64,000 nucleotides of DNA from positions 124,001-188,000 of the forward strand of contig JBMNJC010000010.1 of assembly GCA_050951465.1 (NCBI GenBank), in the 5' to 3' direction. The notes beneath the pieces were generated by a model. The model did not search any database, had not been told where the DNA came from, and saw nothing but the letters and a program-made list of their open reading frames with translations. This DNA comes from JAAZHD01 sp012510895. GTDB taxonomy: Bacteria; Bacillota; Clostridia; Caldicoprobacterales; DTU083. The translations under genes and the position numbers were made by a program. This document shows positions 26,898 through 36,061 of the stretch, piece after piece (position 1 is the stretch's first letter; each line of letters opens with the position of its first letter).

Positions 26898-26926
26898 CAG
26901 CAGCTCTGTAATGAACAGAGCCGCTG
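26898..26926 (+). other. Strong hairpin after the GNAT gene
   Basis: CAGC-A-GCTCTGT, AATGA loop, ACAGAGC-C-GCTG: 11 bp with one mismatch. No T-run follows. It lies in a 96-bp gap that also has an open tail ending ...SVMNRAADRIRQ at the TAG 26939-26941 without a credible start. Confidence 0.5.
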
Positions 26927-26945
26927 ACAGGATCAGGCAATAGCT

Positions 26946-27299
26946 TTAGTCGCATTCTTCTGCGCCGATTTCTATACTGCTGATTTTATCTATAGGAATA
27001 ATAATAACCTGTGTCCATTGAACGTCTGCCACCCTGCCGCCGCAGAACAGCTTTACTTTAAGCCGACGGCCTGCAGCAGGACGCAGGACTATAAAGCAGC
27101 CGATTACGGCGATTGATTCGCCATAAAAAACTTTCTTACAGCATTCTCCGCATTCAAACTGTATGGCAATATTAAGGCTTGTCGGGAGGACTGACAAATC
27201 AGTCAGCGCTGCTTCGAGATCTCCGCTGCAATTTCTTCTGTCCTGATTATATCCCGTTCTCATGGTTTCTAATTCTTGTTCGTTAAATTCTCTTGTCAT
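26946..27299 (-). CDS. Hypothetical Cys-containing protein (117 residues)
   Basis: The reading frame begins at ATG 27299, chosen because GGGGGAA lies 8-10 nt upstream. It has no recognisable family. Visible features are FECGECCKKVFYGE (a Cys cluster that could bind metal), a second half rich in beta-forming residues (VADVQWTQVIIIPIDKISSIEIG), and a C-terminal EECD. No signal peptide or membrane helix. Isolated between plus-strand genes, so it is expressed on its own. Confidence 0.6.
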   Translation of the reverse strand: MTREFNEQELETMRTGYNQDRRNCSGDLEAALTDLSVLPTSLNIAIQFECGECCKKVFYGESIAVIGCFIVLRPAAGRRLKVKLFCGGRVADVQWTQVIIIPIDKISSIEIGAEECD

Positions 27300-27503
27300 T
27301 ATAAAATTCCCCCAAAGCATCTGCTATTTGACTCATACCGCATAAGGAATTAATCCTTTATACGGACATATATCTATTTTTATATCTAATATAATATATT
27401 CATAATACAGAGATATGTGATATAAAAATTAATAAATTTGATTCTTACTCTGTGTTGGGTTACTATACTGATATGATTATGTTTTGGTAAAGGAGATGGT
27501 AAT

Positions 27504-27920
27504 ATGAAATCTTATCGGAAAGAACTGGTCTTTAATACAAAAACCAGAAGGGCTTTTATCAATATTACCCCGCAGGTTGAAGCATGCCTGAGAGAAAGCG
27601 GTATTAAAGAAGGACTGCTTTTGTGCAATGCCATGCATATCACGGCCAGCGTTTTCATAAATGATGATGAATCCGGGCTGCACCATGATTTTGAGGTTTT
27701 CCTGGAAAAGCTGGCTCCGGAAAAACCATACAGTCAATATCGGCACAACGGGTTTGAAGATAATGCTGATGCCCATTTAAAACGAACCATAATGGGACGA
27801 GAAGTGGTTGTGGCTGTTACAGACGGAAAGCTGGATTTCGGGCCCTGGGAGCAGATATTTTACGGAGAATTTGACGGCAAAAGACCGAAACGGGTTCTTG
27901 TAAAAATCATAGGAGAATAG
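27504..27920 (+). CDS. YjbQ/UPF0047 family protein
   Basis: 138 residues, full length for the family. Conserved segments are MHITASVFINDDESGLHHDF, the later ADAHLKRTIMG and the C-terminal GPWEQIFYGEFDGKRPKRV. Members have weak thiamin-phosphate-synthase activity in some species, but the physiological role is unsettled. GGAGATGG precedes the ATG. The next gene starts 20 bp later, so the pair may be cotranscribed. Confidence 0.92.
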   Translation: MKSYRKELVFNTKTRRAFINITPQVEACLRESGIKEGLLLCNAMHITASVFINDDESGLHHDFEVFLEKLAPEKPYSQYRHNGFEDNADAHLKRTIMGREVVVAVTDGKLDFGPWEQIFYGEFDGKRPKRVLVKIIGE

Positions 27921-27939
27921 CTGTATAAGGAAACTGATC

Positions 27940-28533
27940 ATGAATTTTTTAGCCCATATTTATCTTGCTGACGGTTTAAATAAAAAAATCCTTCTGGGGA
28001 ACTTCCTGGGGGATTTTGTTAGAAAAGCTGATGAAAAACATTATGAAAAGTCAATACAGCAGGGGATACATATGCATAGGAAGCTGGACAGCTTTACAGA
28101 TTCTCACCCTGTTTTCCTAAGGAGCAGGGGCAGGATTTCAGACATGAACAGACGCTATTCCGGTGTACTGATTGACATGTTTTATGACCACTTTTTAGCA
28201 AGGGACTGGACAAGTTATTCCGATATACCCCTGAACAAATATGCGGAAGACTTTTATGAGCTGTTAAGAGAAAATCAAAGCATTCTTCCGGCCAGACTGC
28301 TGAGGGCTATGCCTTATATAATAAGGGATAACTGGCTTCTCAGCTACAGCCGGATATCCGGCATCAGTCAGGCGGTGAATAACCTGGCACGAAGATTTGA
28401 GTCTTCCCGGCGTCCTATGCATCGTCCTGTTGATGAACTGATAAACAATTATAAAGGCTTGGAGGAAGATTTCAAAGAATTCTTTCCCCAAGCCGTTAAA
28501 TATGCAAAACATATTGCTGCAACTTTATTATAA
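27940..28533 (+). CDS. Acyl carrier protein phosphodiesterase (AcpH/DUF479-like)
   Basis: 197 residues, starting MNFLAHIYLADG as in AcpH. GNFLGDFVRK and IHMHRKLDSFTDSHP supply the metal-binding Asp and His residues of this HD-like hydrolase. It would remove 4'-phosphopantetheine from ACP. It ends 3 bp from the end of the convergent antiporter operon. Confidence 0.87.
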   Translation: MNFLAHIYLADGLNKKILLGNFLGDFVRKADEKHYEKSIQQGIHMHRKLDSFTDSHPVFLRSRGRISDMNRRYSGVLIDMFYDHFLARDWTSYSDIPLNKYAEDFYELLRENQSILPARLLRAMPYIIRDNWLLSYSRISGISQAVNNLARRFESSRRPMHRPVDELINNYKGLEEDFKEFFPQAVKYAKHIAATLL

Positions 28534-28536
28534 TGC

Positions 28537-30474
28537 TTATTTTTTTATCCAAATGGACAGAAAAGAGGATAGCTTTATACCTGGAAAATCGGGATTGATA
28601 AGGGTGTACCAGATAATCAGGGCAATGAGTACAATAATTAGTAGTGCGGCATCCGCACTGATTCCGCTTAAAATTATGCCTCCGAATTTTCCGCTTCTTG
28701 ATCGGTCAAATCTGCTGATTATGCCAAATAAACGAGAACCGGCGGCATTACCCGCATTACCGGCGGCGGAAAATATGGAGCGGCAGATCCTTGCTGTTTT
28801 TCTGACAACAGCATAAATAAGCCGGCCGAAAGCCTTTGCTAACCCTTCCAGGGTTAACCAGCTGTAAGGCTGCCAATGAAAGGCTCCGCTTTTCAGTCCT
28901 GCCCAGCAGACAAGGATACCAAGGGCAAGAGTAATGAACATGCTTATCACATCGCCCGGGTTCCAGAAGGAGAAATGTGCAAATGTTGCGGCAGAACTCT
29001 TCATTCCCAGCTCTTCAGCTGCAGGAATCAGGGCTGTATTTGGAAGTAATCCCGGCTGCAGCCCTATAACAACCATGATAACTGCCAGTATGCCCAAGGA
29101 TAGTTTTTGCCTGAAGGATTCTTTGCCGGTCACTTCTTTCTTTAAAGGTTTACTCAGGAAAATGAGATAATACAATTTTGAAAATGAGGCGGCAGTGCCC
29201 ACTCCAACAAGCACAAACAATCGTTCAAGCCACACAGCCCATGAAGCACCTGTTTCAGCTGCCTGGCTGACTGCATGGTGCAGCATGGTTTTGCTGGCAT
29301 AGCCGTTGAGCCCCGGCGCACCGGTGATGCCCAAAACAGCTATAAACATTAAAAGTGCAGTTACAGGAAAATGACGCAGAAGACCGCCCAGGCGGTACAA
29401 GTCTGTTTCTTTCGTATGAAGATAAATCACACCCACACCCAAAAATAATACAGTTTTAAAAAGAGCGTGGTTCACTATATGATAAATGGCTCCCAAAAGG
29501 CCTAATCCTCCCTCGGGACCTAAATAAAGGCCTATTCCCAGTCCGAGGATAATATAGCCCATCTGGCTGACGCTGTGGTAAGCCAGCAGACGCTTCCCGT
29601 TGCTTTGAAGCAGGGCTGCCGTTACACCTGCCAGCATTGTCAGGGTGCCCAGGACGGCCAGGACCGGTCCCAGCCATGAGGTTTCAGATACTGCTTTAAT
29701 GCCCCAGCCGGCAAATTCGCCTGTTCGTATCAATCCATAGGCCCCTACCTTTATAAGCAGGCCTGATAGAAGAGCGCTGCCGGGGGTAGGTGCCGCGGAA
29801 TGTGCATGGGGCAGCCAGATGTGCAGCGGTACCATACCGGCCTTAATACCGAACCCCGCAACAAGAAGGAGGATGCTTAAAGCAAACTTATGCGGATCAT
29901 TTGGAATAACCCGGCCTGAGCCTATAGCGGGCAGTACATCAACAGATGCGCTCATCAGCATTATTCCCAGTGCAATTAAAAGCCCGCCAATGATGCTGAA
30001 GAACAAATAAAAATATCCTGCTTTTATGGCTTCTTTGTCCCAACGGTGAACCACCCAGAAATAGGATGTTACCGTCATAAGTTCAAAGAAAAGCAGCATG
30101 GTGAATAAGCTGCCGGCCGCGAATACCCCCAGAACCGCAGACAGGGTCAGCAATGCAGGCAGCTGGAAGTCCCAGATTCCTCCTTCTTTTTTCATATATT
30201 CAGGTGCATATAAAGAAACCACCAGCCATAGAAGGCCTGCCAGCACAATAAAGACGGCTGACAGATGATCAATTTGAAAAGCAGGGCTGAAGGGGCCAGC
30301 CAGGGGAATTTTTAAGGGAAACGGATTGCCTTCGAAAATGTTTTTAAGTCCTATTCCGCTTAAGATCAGAATAAGAGCACTTACAATCAAGCTTACATTT
30401 TTCGGTCTGTCTTTTTTTATGAACAGGAACAGAGCTCCTATAAAAGGGATGACCGGAAGAATTATATATAACAT
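28537..30474 (-). CDS. Mrp/Mbh-type antiporter, large proton-translocating subunit (third copy, NuoL/MrpA-like)
   Basis: 645 residues, 16 or so membrane helices. It belongs to the Complex I antiporter-like family. The key charged residues are present: Glu in LFFELMTVT and Lys in GFGIKAGMVPLHIWLPHAHS. The C-terminal 120 residues extend beyond the other two copies and include an extra helix. It is the last gene of the operon, 19 bp after the previous copy. It may fill the position of MrpA's N-terminal part. Confidence 0.88.
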   Translation of the reverse strand: MLYIILPVIPFIGALFLFIKKDRPKNVSLIVSALILILSGIGLKNIFEGNPFPLKIPLAGPFSPAFQIDHLSAVFIVLAGLLWLVVSLYAPEYMKKEGGIWDFQLPALLTLSAVLGVFAAGSLFTMLLFFELMTVTSYFWVVHRWDKEAIKAGYFYLFFSIIGGLLIALGIMLMSASVDVLPAIGSGRVIPNDPHKFALSILLLVAGFGIKAGMVPLHIWLPHAHSAAPTPGSALLSGLLIKVGAYGLIRTGEFAGWGIKAVSETSWLGPVLAVLGTLTMLAGVTAALLQSNGKRLLAYHSVSQMGYIILGLGIGLYLGPEGGLGLLGAIYHIVNHALFKTVLFLGVGVIYLHTKETDLYRLGGLLRHFPVTALLMFIAVLGITGAPGLNGYASKTMLHHAVSQAAETGASWAVWLERLFVLVGVGTAASFSKLYYLIFLSKPLKKEVTGKESFRQKLSLGILAVIMVVIGLQPGLLPNTALIPAAEELGMKSSAATFAHFSFWNPGDVISMFITLALGILVCWAGLKSGAFHWQPYSWLTLEGLAKAFGRLIYAVVRKTARICRSIFSAAGNAGNAAGSRLFGIISRFDRSRSGKFGGIILSGISADAALLIIVLIALIIWYTLINPDFPGIKLSSFLSIWIKK

Positions 30475-30493
30475 TAACTTGCTGCTCCTTTCT

Positions 30494-31945
30494 TTAGAAA
30501 AACCGGTTTATAACGGCCTGAATCCCCGGCCATACCGAACCGGGCCAAAGACCTATGAAGACGGCAATGAAGGCTAAGATAAGAGTAGGTACAAGCATAA
30601 AAGCAGACTTGCTTCCTGTTTCTCTGGAAGGCGCGGTTTTCCTTTCTTTAAAAGCAGTTACAACAGTAGGTATAAAGCATAATGCATTTATAATACCGCT
30701 TATAACAAATACCAGGGCCAAAGGCCATATTCCGCCGTCTGCACTGCCCCTCATTAAGTAGTATTTACTCCAGAAGGTGCTTAAGGGCAGCATTCCTATC
30801 ATTCCCATACTGGCAATGGCGAAGGCTGTTAAAGTCTTCGGCAGAGACCATCCAACGCCGCCCATGTTACTGACCCGGGTTTCGCCGGTTTGCTCTGAAA
30901 TTATACCGGCACAGAAGAAAAGTATTACCTTCAGCATTGAATAGCTTATCATATGCAGAACAGCTCCGGTAAGCCCCCAGGGTTGCAGAGTAAAGGCCCC
31001 TAATAGAATATAGGACAGCTGGCTTATTGTATGATATGCCAGCCGGCGTTTTAGCACATCCTGCCTGGTGGCGATTATTACCCCGGTTAAAATTGTGAAA
31101 GCTGCAACCCAGGGGAGAATGGAACCAAGCTGTAATTGTTTAACCAGATCGTGACCAAAAATGGAGTAGATTACACGTATTACTCCGTACACACCGGAAT
31201 AGACCACTGCTACAGCATGGAGCAGGGCGCTTACCGGTGTAGGAGCAACCATGGCTTCCGGTAGCCATCGGTGAAGCGGCATGATGGCTGCCTTCACACC
31301 AAAACCGGCCACATATAATAACAGCAGCCAGTTGAGTCCGGAACCCATACAGCCTGCCAGGATAGGAGGGGTTCCAACGCCTGAGAAATCCAGGTTTCCT
31401 GACAGGCTGTAGGTAATGATAATGGCAATCAGGATAGCCCCTGCACCCGAAAGATTATAAATGATATATTTGCTTCCGGCTTTAACCGCCTCGGGGCTGC
31501 GTTCATGAATAACCAGGGGATAGGTTACAAAGGTAAGCAGTTCATAAAATAAATATAAGGCCACCATATTTCCCGAAAAAGCGACTCCCAGTGTTATGCT
31601 CAGGGAAATGAGAAAAAAGCTGAAATAAGTCCTCTGTTTCTTTTTTCCGGACATGTATCCTATGGAGTATACGGCGGCAAAAAGCCATAAGGTTGAAGCT
31701 ATGAGTCCAAAGACTGCTCCAAGGGGATCAGGAGCCAGACTCCAGCTTATGTCTCCAATTTTGCCTGCAGCATGTATTTTGATGCCTGCAAACACCAGAG
31801 AAGCTACTTTCCAGGAAAGTATCATGGCAGAAACCGAAAAAAACAGTACACAAAAATTACGCAGACGGGCACGATTTTCCGGAATTACGGCAACAACCAG
31901 GCCGCCGGCCAGCCCGGCGGATAAAGCTGATATCAGATAGATCAT
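30494..31945 (-). CDS. Mrp/Mbh-type antiporter, large proton-translocating subunit (second copy)
   Basis: 483 residues, about 14 membrane helices. Key residues: Glu in LYLFYELLTFVTYP and Lys in GFGVKAAIMPLHRWLPEAM. The histidine-bearing broken helix of the family is seen in RRLAYHTISQLSYIL. Sequence differs clearly from its two neighbours, so the three are old paralogues with separate channels. Lies 23 bp after the first large subunit gene. Confidence 0.88.
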   Translation of the reverse strand: MIYLISALSAGLAGGLVVAVIPENRARLRNFCVLFFSVSAMILSWKVASLVFAGIKIHAAGKIGDISWSLAPDPLGAVFGLIASTLWLFAAVYSIGYMSGKKKQRTYFSFFLISLSITLGVAFSGNMVALYLFYELLTFVTYPLVIHERSPEAVKAGSKYIIYNLSGAGAILIAIIITYSLSGNLDFSGVGTPPILAGCMGSGLNWLLLLYVAGFGVKAAIMPLHRWLPEAMVAPTPVSALLHAVAVVYSGVYGVIRVIYSIFGHDLVKQLQLGSILPWVAAFTILTGVIIATRQDVLKRRLAYHTISQLSYILLGAFTLQPWGLTGAVLHMISYSMLKVILFFCAGIISEQTGETRVSNMGGVGWSLPKTLTAFAIASMGMIGMLPLSTFWSKYYLMRGSADGGIWPLALVFVISGIINALCFIPTVVTAFKERKTAPSRETGSKSAFMLVPTLILAFIAVFIGLWPGSVWPGIQAVINRFF

Positions 31946-31968
31946 TTATTAATCACCCTTAATCCCTT

Positions 31969-33465
31969 CTACTGAATCAATAATAATTCTGCAGCCGCCC
32001 TGCCAGCCAATTCAATGAAAGGCCCCGGCAGCACTCCCAGGAGCACTACTCCGGCTGCAAGCAAAATCAACGCCGCCTTTTGCGGTAAACCGGGATCCTG
32101 CCAATCTGCTTCAGGAGCCGGCTCAAAATAGGCAATTCTGATAATAGGAAGCAGGTAGGCAGCACAAAGAATGCTTCCGATAATTATAACTGCAACTGAC
32201 AGGATGTCCCCTGCCCCCAGACTGCCAAGCACCAGATGCCATTTGCCGATGAAGCCTGATAAGAGGGGCAGTCCAATCAGAGACAGGCTTGCAATGGTAA
32301 ATGTCCCCATAGCAATGGGCATTTTTCGTCCCACACCTGCCAGATCCCTGATATTTTCCTTACCGGTGGCACTGATAACAGCTCCGGCAGCCAGAAATAG
32401 CAGTGACTTGATCACGGCATGGCTGACCAGGTAAAGCAGTGTACCCATCAAGCCTTCCTTATTGGCAAGACCCAGACCAAGAAAAAGATAACCTACCTGT
32501 GCCACAGTAGAGAAAGCAAGTCTTCTCTTCAGCCGTTTCTGCAGAAGGGCGGATAAGGAGCCTATGATAATTGCAACCATGCCTATCAGAATCAGTATTC
32601 TGTATATTCCATACTCCTGCATTAAAGTATGACCGAATATAACGTATAAGATCTTCATGAAGCTGATGATATAGCCTTTGATCGCCAGACCGGATAATAG
32701 GGCACTGGCCGGAGACGGAGCCATGCTGTGTGCATCCGGCAGCCAGACGTGAAGCGGAAACAGTGCAGCTTTAACTCCAAAACCAACAAATAGAAAGCTG
32801 AGTGCCATCCAGACTGTATGGGGACTGCTCTGCCAGACTCGGCCCAGTTCTGCAGAGGCAAATTCCATATTCAGGTGTCCGGTAAGGATATAAATAAATC
32901 CAATTCCTCCCAGCACAAGGGCAGAACCAAGGGTCGCCAGTATCAGGTAGTTAAAGGCAGCTTTGGCGGCTCCATGGCCTTTACGGGAACTGACCAGGCC
33001 GCAGCAGCTTAAGGTGACTACTTCTACCAATACGAAAACATTAAACAGGTCATTTGTAATTGCCATTCCGGCCAAAGCACCAATCAGGAGGAGATAGAGC
33101 ACATAAAAACGGGCTATCCGCTGTTTGGGGCCCACTTCTTTTTCCAGATTGTCCCTGGCAAAGAGGGCAACCGGCAGGCTGACGATGGCAATGGTCAGTA
33201 TAAACAGAGCTGCAAGGTTTCCGATTACCAGTTCAATTCCCCAGGGAGCAGGCCAGCCGCCCATAATATATTTCACAGGAAAGTCTTTTTCATATAAAAC
33301 CATGTGTGCCAGCCATGCCGCCGCTGCAAGTCCCAAAAGCTTAACGGCGGCAACCGTGCCTTCTATCCATTTTATACGGCGTGCAAAGGTAGGCAGCATA
33401 AAGGCAACAAACATAGGGATAACCACAATAAATACAGGAAGATTAGTTTTAAGGCCTGCCGTCAT
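31969..33465 (-). CDS. mnhD: Na+/H+ antiporter subunit D (MnhD/MrpD-like)
   Basis: 498 residues, matching MrpD length. Conserved Glu in FVLVEVVTLSCCG and Lys in GFGVKAALFPLHVWLPDAHS; RRLAFSTVAQVGYLF is the channel loop. Overlaps mnhC by 4 bp, as in Mrp operons generally. It couples Na+ and H+ exchange in the membrane together with the A subunit. Confidence 0.92.
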   Translation of the reverse strand: MTAGLKTNLPVFIVVIPMFVAFMLPTFARRIKWIEGTVAAVKLLGLAAAAWLAHMVLYEKDFPVKYIMGGWPAPWGIELVIGNLAALFILTIAIVSLPVALFARDNLEKEVGPKQRIARFYVLYLLLIGALAGMAITNDLFNVFVLVEVVTLSCCGLVSSRKGHGAAKAAFNYLILATLGSALVLGGIGFIYILTGHLNMEFASAELGRVWQSSPHTVWMALSFLFVGFGVKAALFPLHVWLPDAHSMAPSPASALLSGLAIKGYIISFMKILYVIFGHTLMQEYGIYRILILIGMVAIIIGSLSALLQKRLKRRLAFSTVAQVGYLFLGLGLANKEGLMGTLLYLVSHAVIKSLLFLAAGAVISATGKENIRDLAGVGRKMPIAMGTFTIASLSLIGLPLLSGFIGKWHLVLGSLGAGDILSVAVIIIGSILCAAYLLPIIRIAYFEPAPEADWQDPGLPQKAALILLAAGVVLLGVLPGPFIELAGRAAAELLLIQ

Positions 33466-33845
33466 TTCTTCTTCACCTCATAATCCATCTCTCCTATGCG
33501 CCTAAGATCAGTTGTGCCGTACGAGTTATATAACCTGATAATAAGAGCAAGGGCGAAAGCTGTTACACTTACGCTGACAACGATGCCTGTAAGCATTAAG
33601 GCTGATGGAAGCGGGTTGACATATACAGGCTTGGGATTGGCCGTATCCAGTATAGGAACATTCCCGCCTTTTATATTGCCGGCTGAAACAAACAAAAGAA
33701 AAACACTGCTTTCCATAATATTTATGCCTATCAGTTTTTTAAATACATTGGATCGTGTCAGTACTGTAAGCACTCCTATGGCAAAGAGAATGCCGGCGGC
33801 GAGGTATGGATAATTGATAACTACCTTTTCAAGCAGTTCTTTCAC
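33462..33845 (-). CDS. mnhC: Na+/H+ antiporter subunit C (MnhC/MrpC, NuoK-like)
   Basis: 127 residues with three membrane helices, homologous to NuoK. The conserved segment VFKKLIGINIMESSVFLLFV includes the membrane Glu. LPSALMLTGIVVSVSVTAFALALIIRL is helix 3. Lies 2 bp after mnhB and overlaps mnhD. Confidence 0.93.
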   Translation of the reverse strand: MKELLEKVVINYPYLAAGILFAIGVLTVLTRSNVFKKLIGINIMESSVFLLFVSAGNIKGGNVPILDTANPKPVYVNPLPSALMLTGIVVSVSVTAFALALIIRLYNSYGTTDLRRIGEMDYEVKKK

Positions 33846-33847
33846 GT

Positions 33848-34267
33848 TTATTCCTCCTTTATTGTGAAAAACAGGGTTACCATGGTACTGGCCACGCGGA
33901 TACCTACTCCCAGAGTCAGAAGGGGAATCAGGCCTCCTGAGAAAAGAGAGCCGGGCGTTCCCGGTTTAAATCCCGCCAGCAGATTTGCCAAAAACGGTAC
34001 TCCTTTAAAAATACCTATAAGTCCCAGCAATCCATACCAGAGAGTGCCGAAACTCTCTGTCCATACCAGGACGGATTCCGGCAGTATTCTGCGGCCTTCA
34101 TCAAGGCCGTAAATTGTGGAAAAGACAATAAAACTTAAGGCCACTATGATTCCCCCGGCAAAAGAACCCCCGGGGGAAGATGCGCCATGAAGTATTACAT
34201 AAAAACCATACATGCACATAAAAGGCAGAATTACAGCGACAATCCGCTTCAGAATATAATCCTTCAT
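33848..34267 (-). CDS. mnhB: Na+/H+ antiporter subunit B (MnhB/MrpB)
   Basis: 139 residues, four membrane helices. The family motif HGASSPGGSFAGGIIVALSF is complete. The C-terminal GVGIRVASTMVTLFF helix is typical. Overlaps the preceding MbhE-like gene by 4 bp. Confidence 0.94.
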   Translation of the reverse strand: MKDYILKRIVAVILPFMCMYGFYVILHGASSPGGSFAGGIIVALSFIVFSTIYGLDEGRRILPESVLVWTESFGTLWYGLLGLIGIFKGVPFLANLLAGFKPGTPGSLFSGGLIPLLTLGVGIRVASTMVTLFFTIKEE

Positions 34268-34584
34268 TTAATGAGGCTATCCTCCTTATCAGCACTGCTG
34301 CTTTTATCATGATATTTTTTCAGGTTTATGACTACAGCAATAGCTGCCGTGAAAAGTACAATTGTTTCAAACATGGTGTCATATGCCCTGTAATCAAGCA
34401 CTATAGCTGTTACCATGTTAAGAACGCCGGTTTCTTCCAAAGCTTTATGGATATAGCGTTCTGATACCTGATTATGAACAGGATTGTCAGGTGAGCCATA
34501 CGGAGGCATTTCAGCAACTGAAATTATAATTCCATATAAGGCTATAAGAGCCAGGATTACAATCAAGACATTTCTTATTTTCAA
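34264..34584 (-). CDS. MbhE-like hydrogen-gas-evolving-type antiporter subunit
   Basis: 106 residues, two membrane helices flanking a loop with MPPYGSPDNPVHNQVSERYI. The segment ETGVLNMVTAIVLDYRAYDTMFETIVLFTA is the signature of the MbhE/MrpA C-terminal domain. In classic MrpA this forms part of one large protein; here it is separate, as in Mbh/Mbx and some Clostridia/Thermotogae Mrp systems. Confidence 0.88.
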   Translation of the reverse strand: MKIRNVLIVILALIALYGIIISVAEMPPYGSPDNPVHNQVSERYIHKALEETGVLNMVTAIVLDYRAYDTMFETIVLFTAAIAVVINLKKYHDKSSSADKEDSLIK

Positions 34585-34586
34585 TC

Positions 34587-34838
34587 CTATTCCTCCCTCC
34601 TGCTGGTACGGAAAACAACTACCATCATTAGAACGGTTGTACAGATACCGGCTGCAGCCTCAGTAATGGCCAAATCCGGTGTGCTCATCAGCAGCCAGAT
34701 GAGAGCAATTATCAGGCTGTAAACACCGTATACAACAACAGCATGGAGAAGGTCTTTAATAAAATACATGGCTAAGGATGCTATTATCAGGATGAGCAGA
34801 AAAAACATTATCCAGTAATCAGCAGCTATAAAATTCAT
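34587..34838 (-). CDS. MbhD-like (DUF4040) antiporter subunit
   Basis: 83 residues, three membrane helices. VYGVYSLIIALIWLLMSTPD followed by LAITEAAAGI is the DUF4040/MbhD signature, related to NuoJ. Equivalent to a middle piece of MrpA. Sits between mnhG and the MbhE-like gene with 2-4 bp gaps. Confidence 0.9.
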   Translation of the reverse strand: MNFIAADYWIMFFLLILIIASLAMYFIKDLLHAVVVYGVYSLIIALIWLLMSTPDLAITEAAAGICTTVLMMVVVFRTSRREE

Positions 34839-34842
34839 ATGC

Positions 34843-35154
34843 TCATTCCCTCCTAAGCTTAGTCTCTTCTGTCGGCTGTGTGCCCCGGATCAGAGCTGCT
34901 TTCGCTATTAAATGTGTCATGGTGGGATTAACAATCCAGAACAGGAAGAGAATAATCAATATTTTCAGCCGCAGAATCCAGCTGGGGCCTAAGAGAATTG
35001 CTCCCAGTCCCAAAAGCCCTATGCCCAGGGTGTCGCCTATTCCTGCTGCATGCATTCGGGAATAGGCATCAGGAAGCCGAAAGAGACCCAGGGTTCCCAG
35101 CCCGAAGGCAATAAAAGATCCCAAAAAACAGAGATAGGCTATTATTTTAATCAT
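34843..35154 (-). CDS. mnhG: Na+/H+ antiporter subunit G (MnhG/MrpG)
   Basis: 103 residues, three membrane helices. GLFRLPDAYSRMHAAGIGDT is the family signature, with the conserved Arg, Asp and His. Start codon overlaps the mnhF stop by one base. Confidence 0.94.
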   Translation of the reverse strand: MIKIIAYLCFLGSFIAFGLGTLGLFRLPDAYSRMHAAGIGDTLGIGLLGLGAILLGPSWILRLKILIILFLFWIVNPTMTHLIAKAALIRGTQPTEETKLRRE

Positions 35155-35459
35155 CAGGCATCTTCCTCCTCATTATTGCCTTCAAATCCTTTCAACCCCG
35201 GCACCCTTAATTGCCAGTCACCGGGTGTAAGTACTTTCAGGATCCAAAGGACGCTGGCGAATCCGCACAGCATAAAGACAACTGCAATATCTATAAACCC
35301 AAAATCTTCTTTTAAAAACGCCATAAGAATAATAATTGCACAGCCCATGCTTGTAATTACATTAATGGAAATAAGCCGATCAATGACTGTCGGCCCTATT
35401 ATCGCTCTCAGAAGCACCAGGAGTATCAGGACCAATAGTCCTACCAGAAACAAGAGCAT
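35154..35459 (-). CDS. mnhF: Na+/H+ antiporter subunit F (MnhF/MrpF)
   Basis: 101 residues from ATG 35459, preceded by GGAGGG; a longer frame to 35504 is rejected. Three membrane helices, with GPTVIDRLISINVITS as signature (the conserved Asp in the first loop). Its 5' end overlaps the 3' end of mnhE by 80 bp. Confidence 0.92.
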   Translation of the reverse strand: MLLFLVGLLVLILLVLLRAIIGPTVIDRLISINVITSMGCAIIILMAFLKEDFGFIDIAVVFMLCGFASVLWILKVLTPGDWQLRVPGLKGFEGNNEEEDA

Positions 35460-35958
35460 GGTCAGCCCTCCTTTGCAATTGCATTTCCAGATCTCTGATT
35501 TCACTGATTATCCTCCAGCGCAGCAAATCACTTGCGGTTTCTTCAGTAAGCGCATGAACTAAGAATTGCCCTGTATCCGGATTAACATCAATTGTCACCG
35601 TACCCGGGGTGATGGTGATACAGGTTGCCAGCAGCACCCTGCCCCAGTTGGTTTTAAGATGCGGATCCATGAAAAGAAGTACCGGGCTTGCCGGAGGCTT
35701 GGAAAAAAGCAGAGTTTTTGCAACAGAAATATTGGATATTATAATGTAGCCTGCCAATAATAAGATCGATCGGCCCAAATGAAGGAGCCCTTTCAAGGAA
35801 AGCATGCCTGGCAATCTGGGACTCAGGTCATGCCAGAACCAGACAATAACGATTGCCAGAAAGGCGCCGATCAGAATATGCTGTATATCTGTTTGGGAGG
35901 AAATCACCAGCCAGAATAAAAACAGTAAAATCATTAATACCAAGGTTCGCTTTCGCAA
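35380..35958 (-). CDS. mnhE: Na+/H+ antiporter subunit E (MnhE/MrpE)
   Basis: 192 residues from a TTG at 35958, 8 nt after AAAGGAAG. A longer frame back to 36021 is rejected because it begins in the terminator T-run. Two N-terminal helices and a cytoplasmic domain with TCITITPGTVTIDVN, the MrpE signature. The C-terminal 30 residues (after LQRRADHA) are low-complexity and overlap mnhF by 80 bp, so they may be dispensable. First gene of the ten-gene operon. Confidence 0.88.
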   Translation of the reverse strand: MRKRTLVLMILLFLFWLVISSQTDIQHILIGAFLAIVIVWFWHDLSPRLPGMLSLKGLLHLGRSILLLAGYIIISNISVAKTLLFSKPPASPVLLFMDPHLKTNWGRVLLATCITITPGTVTIDVNPDTGQFLVHALTEETASDLLRWRIISEIRDLEMQLQRRADHALVSGRTIGPDTPGASESDNRADSH

Positions 35959-36019
35959 AATACCCACTTCCTTTATCAGTCCTTTGGCAGGGCATAAAAA
36001 TTTTTGTTCGCCGAAAATC

Positions 36020-36061
36020 AAAAAAAGCGCCTGCCAAGTCTTTACGACCAGAACACAACGC
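36020..36061 (-). terminator. Terminator downstream of the c-di-AMP riboswitch
   Basis: On the minus strand, GCG-rich 5' arm (36061 downward) and GGCAGGCGC 3' arm frame an imperfect stem with wobbles, closed near GTC/GAC, then seven T (36026-36020). It lies between the aptamer and mnhE, as expected for a transcription switch. Confidence 0.6.

Noticed and set aside
35959..36021. N-terminal extension of MnhE to 36021
   Set aside because: The added codons lie within the terminator T-run and spacer; a TTG at 35958 has a proper ribosome site.
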